Shown piece by piece: positions 6,050-7,370 of a stretch of 7,370 nucleotides of DNA. Source of the stretch: Actinomycetota bacterium (lineage in GTDB: Bacteria > Zhuqueibacterota > Zhuqueibacteria > Residuimicrobiales > Krinioviventaceae); the NCBI GenBank assembly GCA_011682565.1, contig JAACEJ010000158.1, forward strand, positions 1 to 7,370, in the 5' to 3' direction. The first letter of the stretch is position 1. Each line of letters opens with the position of its first letter. Below the pieces are notes generated by a model. It did not search any database, was not told the origin of the DNA, and was given only the letters and a program-made list of their open reading frames with translations. A program made the translations under genes and the position numbers.

Positions 6050-7370
6050 TCATTTTTCGTTTGCAAACAATGTTGCATAAAATACCGGCAAAAAAAAGAG
6101 CAATAAAAACGCCGAAAGTGAAAAACCACCTATCACGGAAATGGCCAAAGGCTGCTGCATTTGCGCACCGGCACCTATGCCAATGGCAAGCGGCATGAGG
6201 GCAAGCACTGCTGCCAAAGTTGTCATGATGATCGGGCGCATGCGAACTTTCCCGGCCTCGATGATCGCCTGGTGCAATGATGTTCCCTGCTTGCGAAACA
6301 ATTGGATGTAATGGATTAAAAATATTGCATTTTCCGCAACAATGCCTATGATCATGATCATTCCCATCATGGAAGAAATGTTTAAAGCCACACCTGTTAT
6401 GCGTAGTAGTAAAAAGACACCAAATAACGACAGGAAGTCGATTGTTAAAATAATAAAAGGAATCTTGAAGGATTCAAATTCCACCAACTGCACGCTAAAC
6501 ACCAGCAGCACAGCCATAATGAGAACGATCAGTAATCCTCTGAACGACTTTTGCTGTTCTCTGTATAGCCCGCCATATTTAATGAATGCATTTTGCGGTA
6601 GAAAAATATCCTGCTTTATTTTAGATTGAATTTCCCGCAGAGTGCTGCCCATATCCCGACCGCTGATGCGCGCCGTTACAGCGATCATTTGTTTCAGGTT
6701 TTCCCGGGTCAATTCCGGTTGTCCTTCCTGAACATGCAAATCGGCAACCGAGGCAAGAGAAATATAATCACCGTTAGGAGAATGAATACGCAAATTTTTA
6801 ATCCTGTCCATATCACGACGAATATTAAGCGGAGACCATACACGGATGCCGCTCATATATTGTTTATCCTGAATTTCAGATGCCACAGTTCCATTTATTG
6901 CCGCCTCAACTTCGCGCTGAATATCATCGACGGTCAATCCAAACAAGGCGGCCCGCAACTTGTCAACTTTTATCAGAATGGATGATCCCGCGATTGTCAC
7001 GCCATTATATATATCGACAACGCCCTTTACTTTTCGGATTTCCGCAACAACCTTTTGCGATATTTGGTGGATTTGATTGTAATCATTTGCAAATATTTTA
7101 ATTTCAATAGGCTGGGGAACTGCCGTCAGGTCTCCGATCAAATCACCCATCAACTGGGCGAATTCAATCTGTGTCCCCGGAACATTTTTCAATACCTTGT
7201 TTCGGACAGCGTCGATGACTTGGTGGATATTCCGGCTTCTTTTGTGCTTCAGGCGGATTAAAAAATCACCCATATTCGCTTCGGTTAGCCCGCCGCCTAA
7301 TTGCAGTCCTGTGCGTCGGGAATAACTGACAACTTCCGGTATAGTTGCTAAAATTTTTTCAATTTGCATC
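6050..7370 (-). CDS. RND-family efflux permease, C-terminal part (5' end outside window)
   Basis: This is the inner-membrane pump subunit of a tripartite RND exporter, which uses proton entry to push substrates from the periplasm or inner membrane to an outer-membrane channel. About 440 C-terminal residues are visible, roughly 40% of a usual ~1,030-residue protein. The ATG at 7369 is only the first Met in view, because the frame stays open to the edge. Counting from that Met, residues 1-275 are the second periplasmic porter/docking region. Five hydrophobic helices follow at about 276-294, 302-323, 328-354, 380-398 and 408-432, matching TM8-TM12. Family signatures are GIVAENAI in TM10, RMRPIIMTTLAAVLALMPLA in TM11, and GAQMQQPLAISVIGG leading into TM12. 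TM10 carries Glu346 where AcrB has its relay Lys; Arg378 matches the TM11 Arg. The Glu resembles CusA-type pumps, but the TM4 motif that separates metal from drug pumps is outside the window, so the substrate is unknown. The stop lies 41 bases before the next gene, with no terminator between. Confidence 0.95.
   Translation of the reverse strand, partial: MQIEKILATIPEVVSYSRRTGLQLGGGLTEANMGDFLIRLKHKRSRNIHQVIDAVRNKVLKNVPGTQIEFAQLMGDLIGDLTAVPQPIEIKIFANDYNQIHQISQKVVAEIRKVKGVVDIYNGVTIAGSSILIKVDKLRAALFGLTVDDIQREVEAAINGTVASEIQDKQYMSGIRVWSPLNIRRDMDRIKNLRIHSPNGDYISLASVADLHVQEGQPELTRENLKQMIAVTARISGRDMGSTLREIQSKIKQDIFLPQNAFIKYGGLYREQQKSFRGLLIVLIMAVLLVFSVQLVEFESFKIPFIILTIDFLSLFGVFLLLRITGVALNISSMMGMIMIIGIVAENAIFLIHYIQLFRKQGTSLHQAIIEAGKVRMRPIIMTTLAAVLALMPLAIGIGAGAQMQQPLAISVIGGFSLSAFLLLFFLPVFYATLFANEK

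Noticed and set aside
6348..6361. Perfect 14-bp palindrome made of repeated ATGATC units
   Set aside because: It encodes an alternating Met/Ile stretch in TM10 of the pump, so repeated codons explain it.

Overview
The window is a densely packed block of six genes, all read from the minus strand (right to left). It has no RNA genes, insertion sequences, CRISPR arrays or recognisable terminators, and no gene-free stretch longer than about 41 bases. It looks like part of one long operon from a Gram-negative (two-membrane) bacterium. Evidence for that cell type is an RND tripartite-efflux pump subunit and an NtrC-type sigma-54 activator. Base composition is moderate to AT-rich, GTG and TTG start codons are used, and one secreted protein has a signal peptide that may end in ..KA/Q. 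This would suit a lineage of the Bacteroidota/Calditrichota/KSB1 kind, but the sequence alone does not fix the taxon, so this is only a weak inference.

Layout in transcription order: (1) 7370-6050, the C-terminal part of an RND efflux permease, cut by the window edge. (2) 6008-4992, a doubly membrane-anchored calcineurin-like metallophosphoesterase with a purple-acid-phosphatase-like motif set and a GTG start. (3) 4975-4154, a PAP2-superfamily membrane phosphatase with a TTG start and a strong Shine-Dalgarno site. (4) 4137-2254, a membrane sensor histidine kinase (TM - extracytoplasmic sensor - TM - HAMP - PAS - HisKA - HATPase). (5) 2252-867, its NtrC-family response regulator (REC - sigma-54 AAA+ - Fis-type HTH). 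(6) 880-1, the N-terminal 293 codons of an exported, almost wholly coiled-coil protein that runs off the left edge.

Gaps run from 1 to 41 bases, and the last two genes overlap, so co-transcription and probably translational coupling are likely. Four of the six products act in or across the inner membrane or in the periplasm: the pump, two phosphatases and the sensor. A fifth is exported. The simplest reading is an envelope-directed module: a sensor watches the periplasm and signals to a sigma-54 activator, and linked genes pump out compounds, dephosphorylate lipid-linked or periplasmic substrates, and supply a secreted coiled-coil factor. The individual families are known. The combination, the metallophosphoesterase and the coiled-coil protein are the parts worth a closer look.
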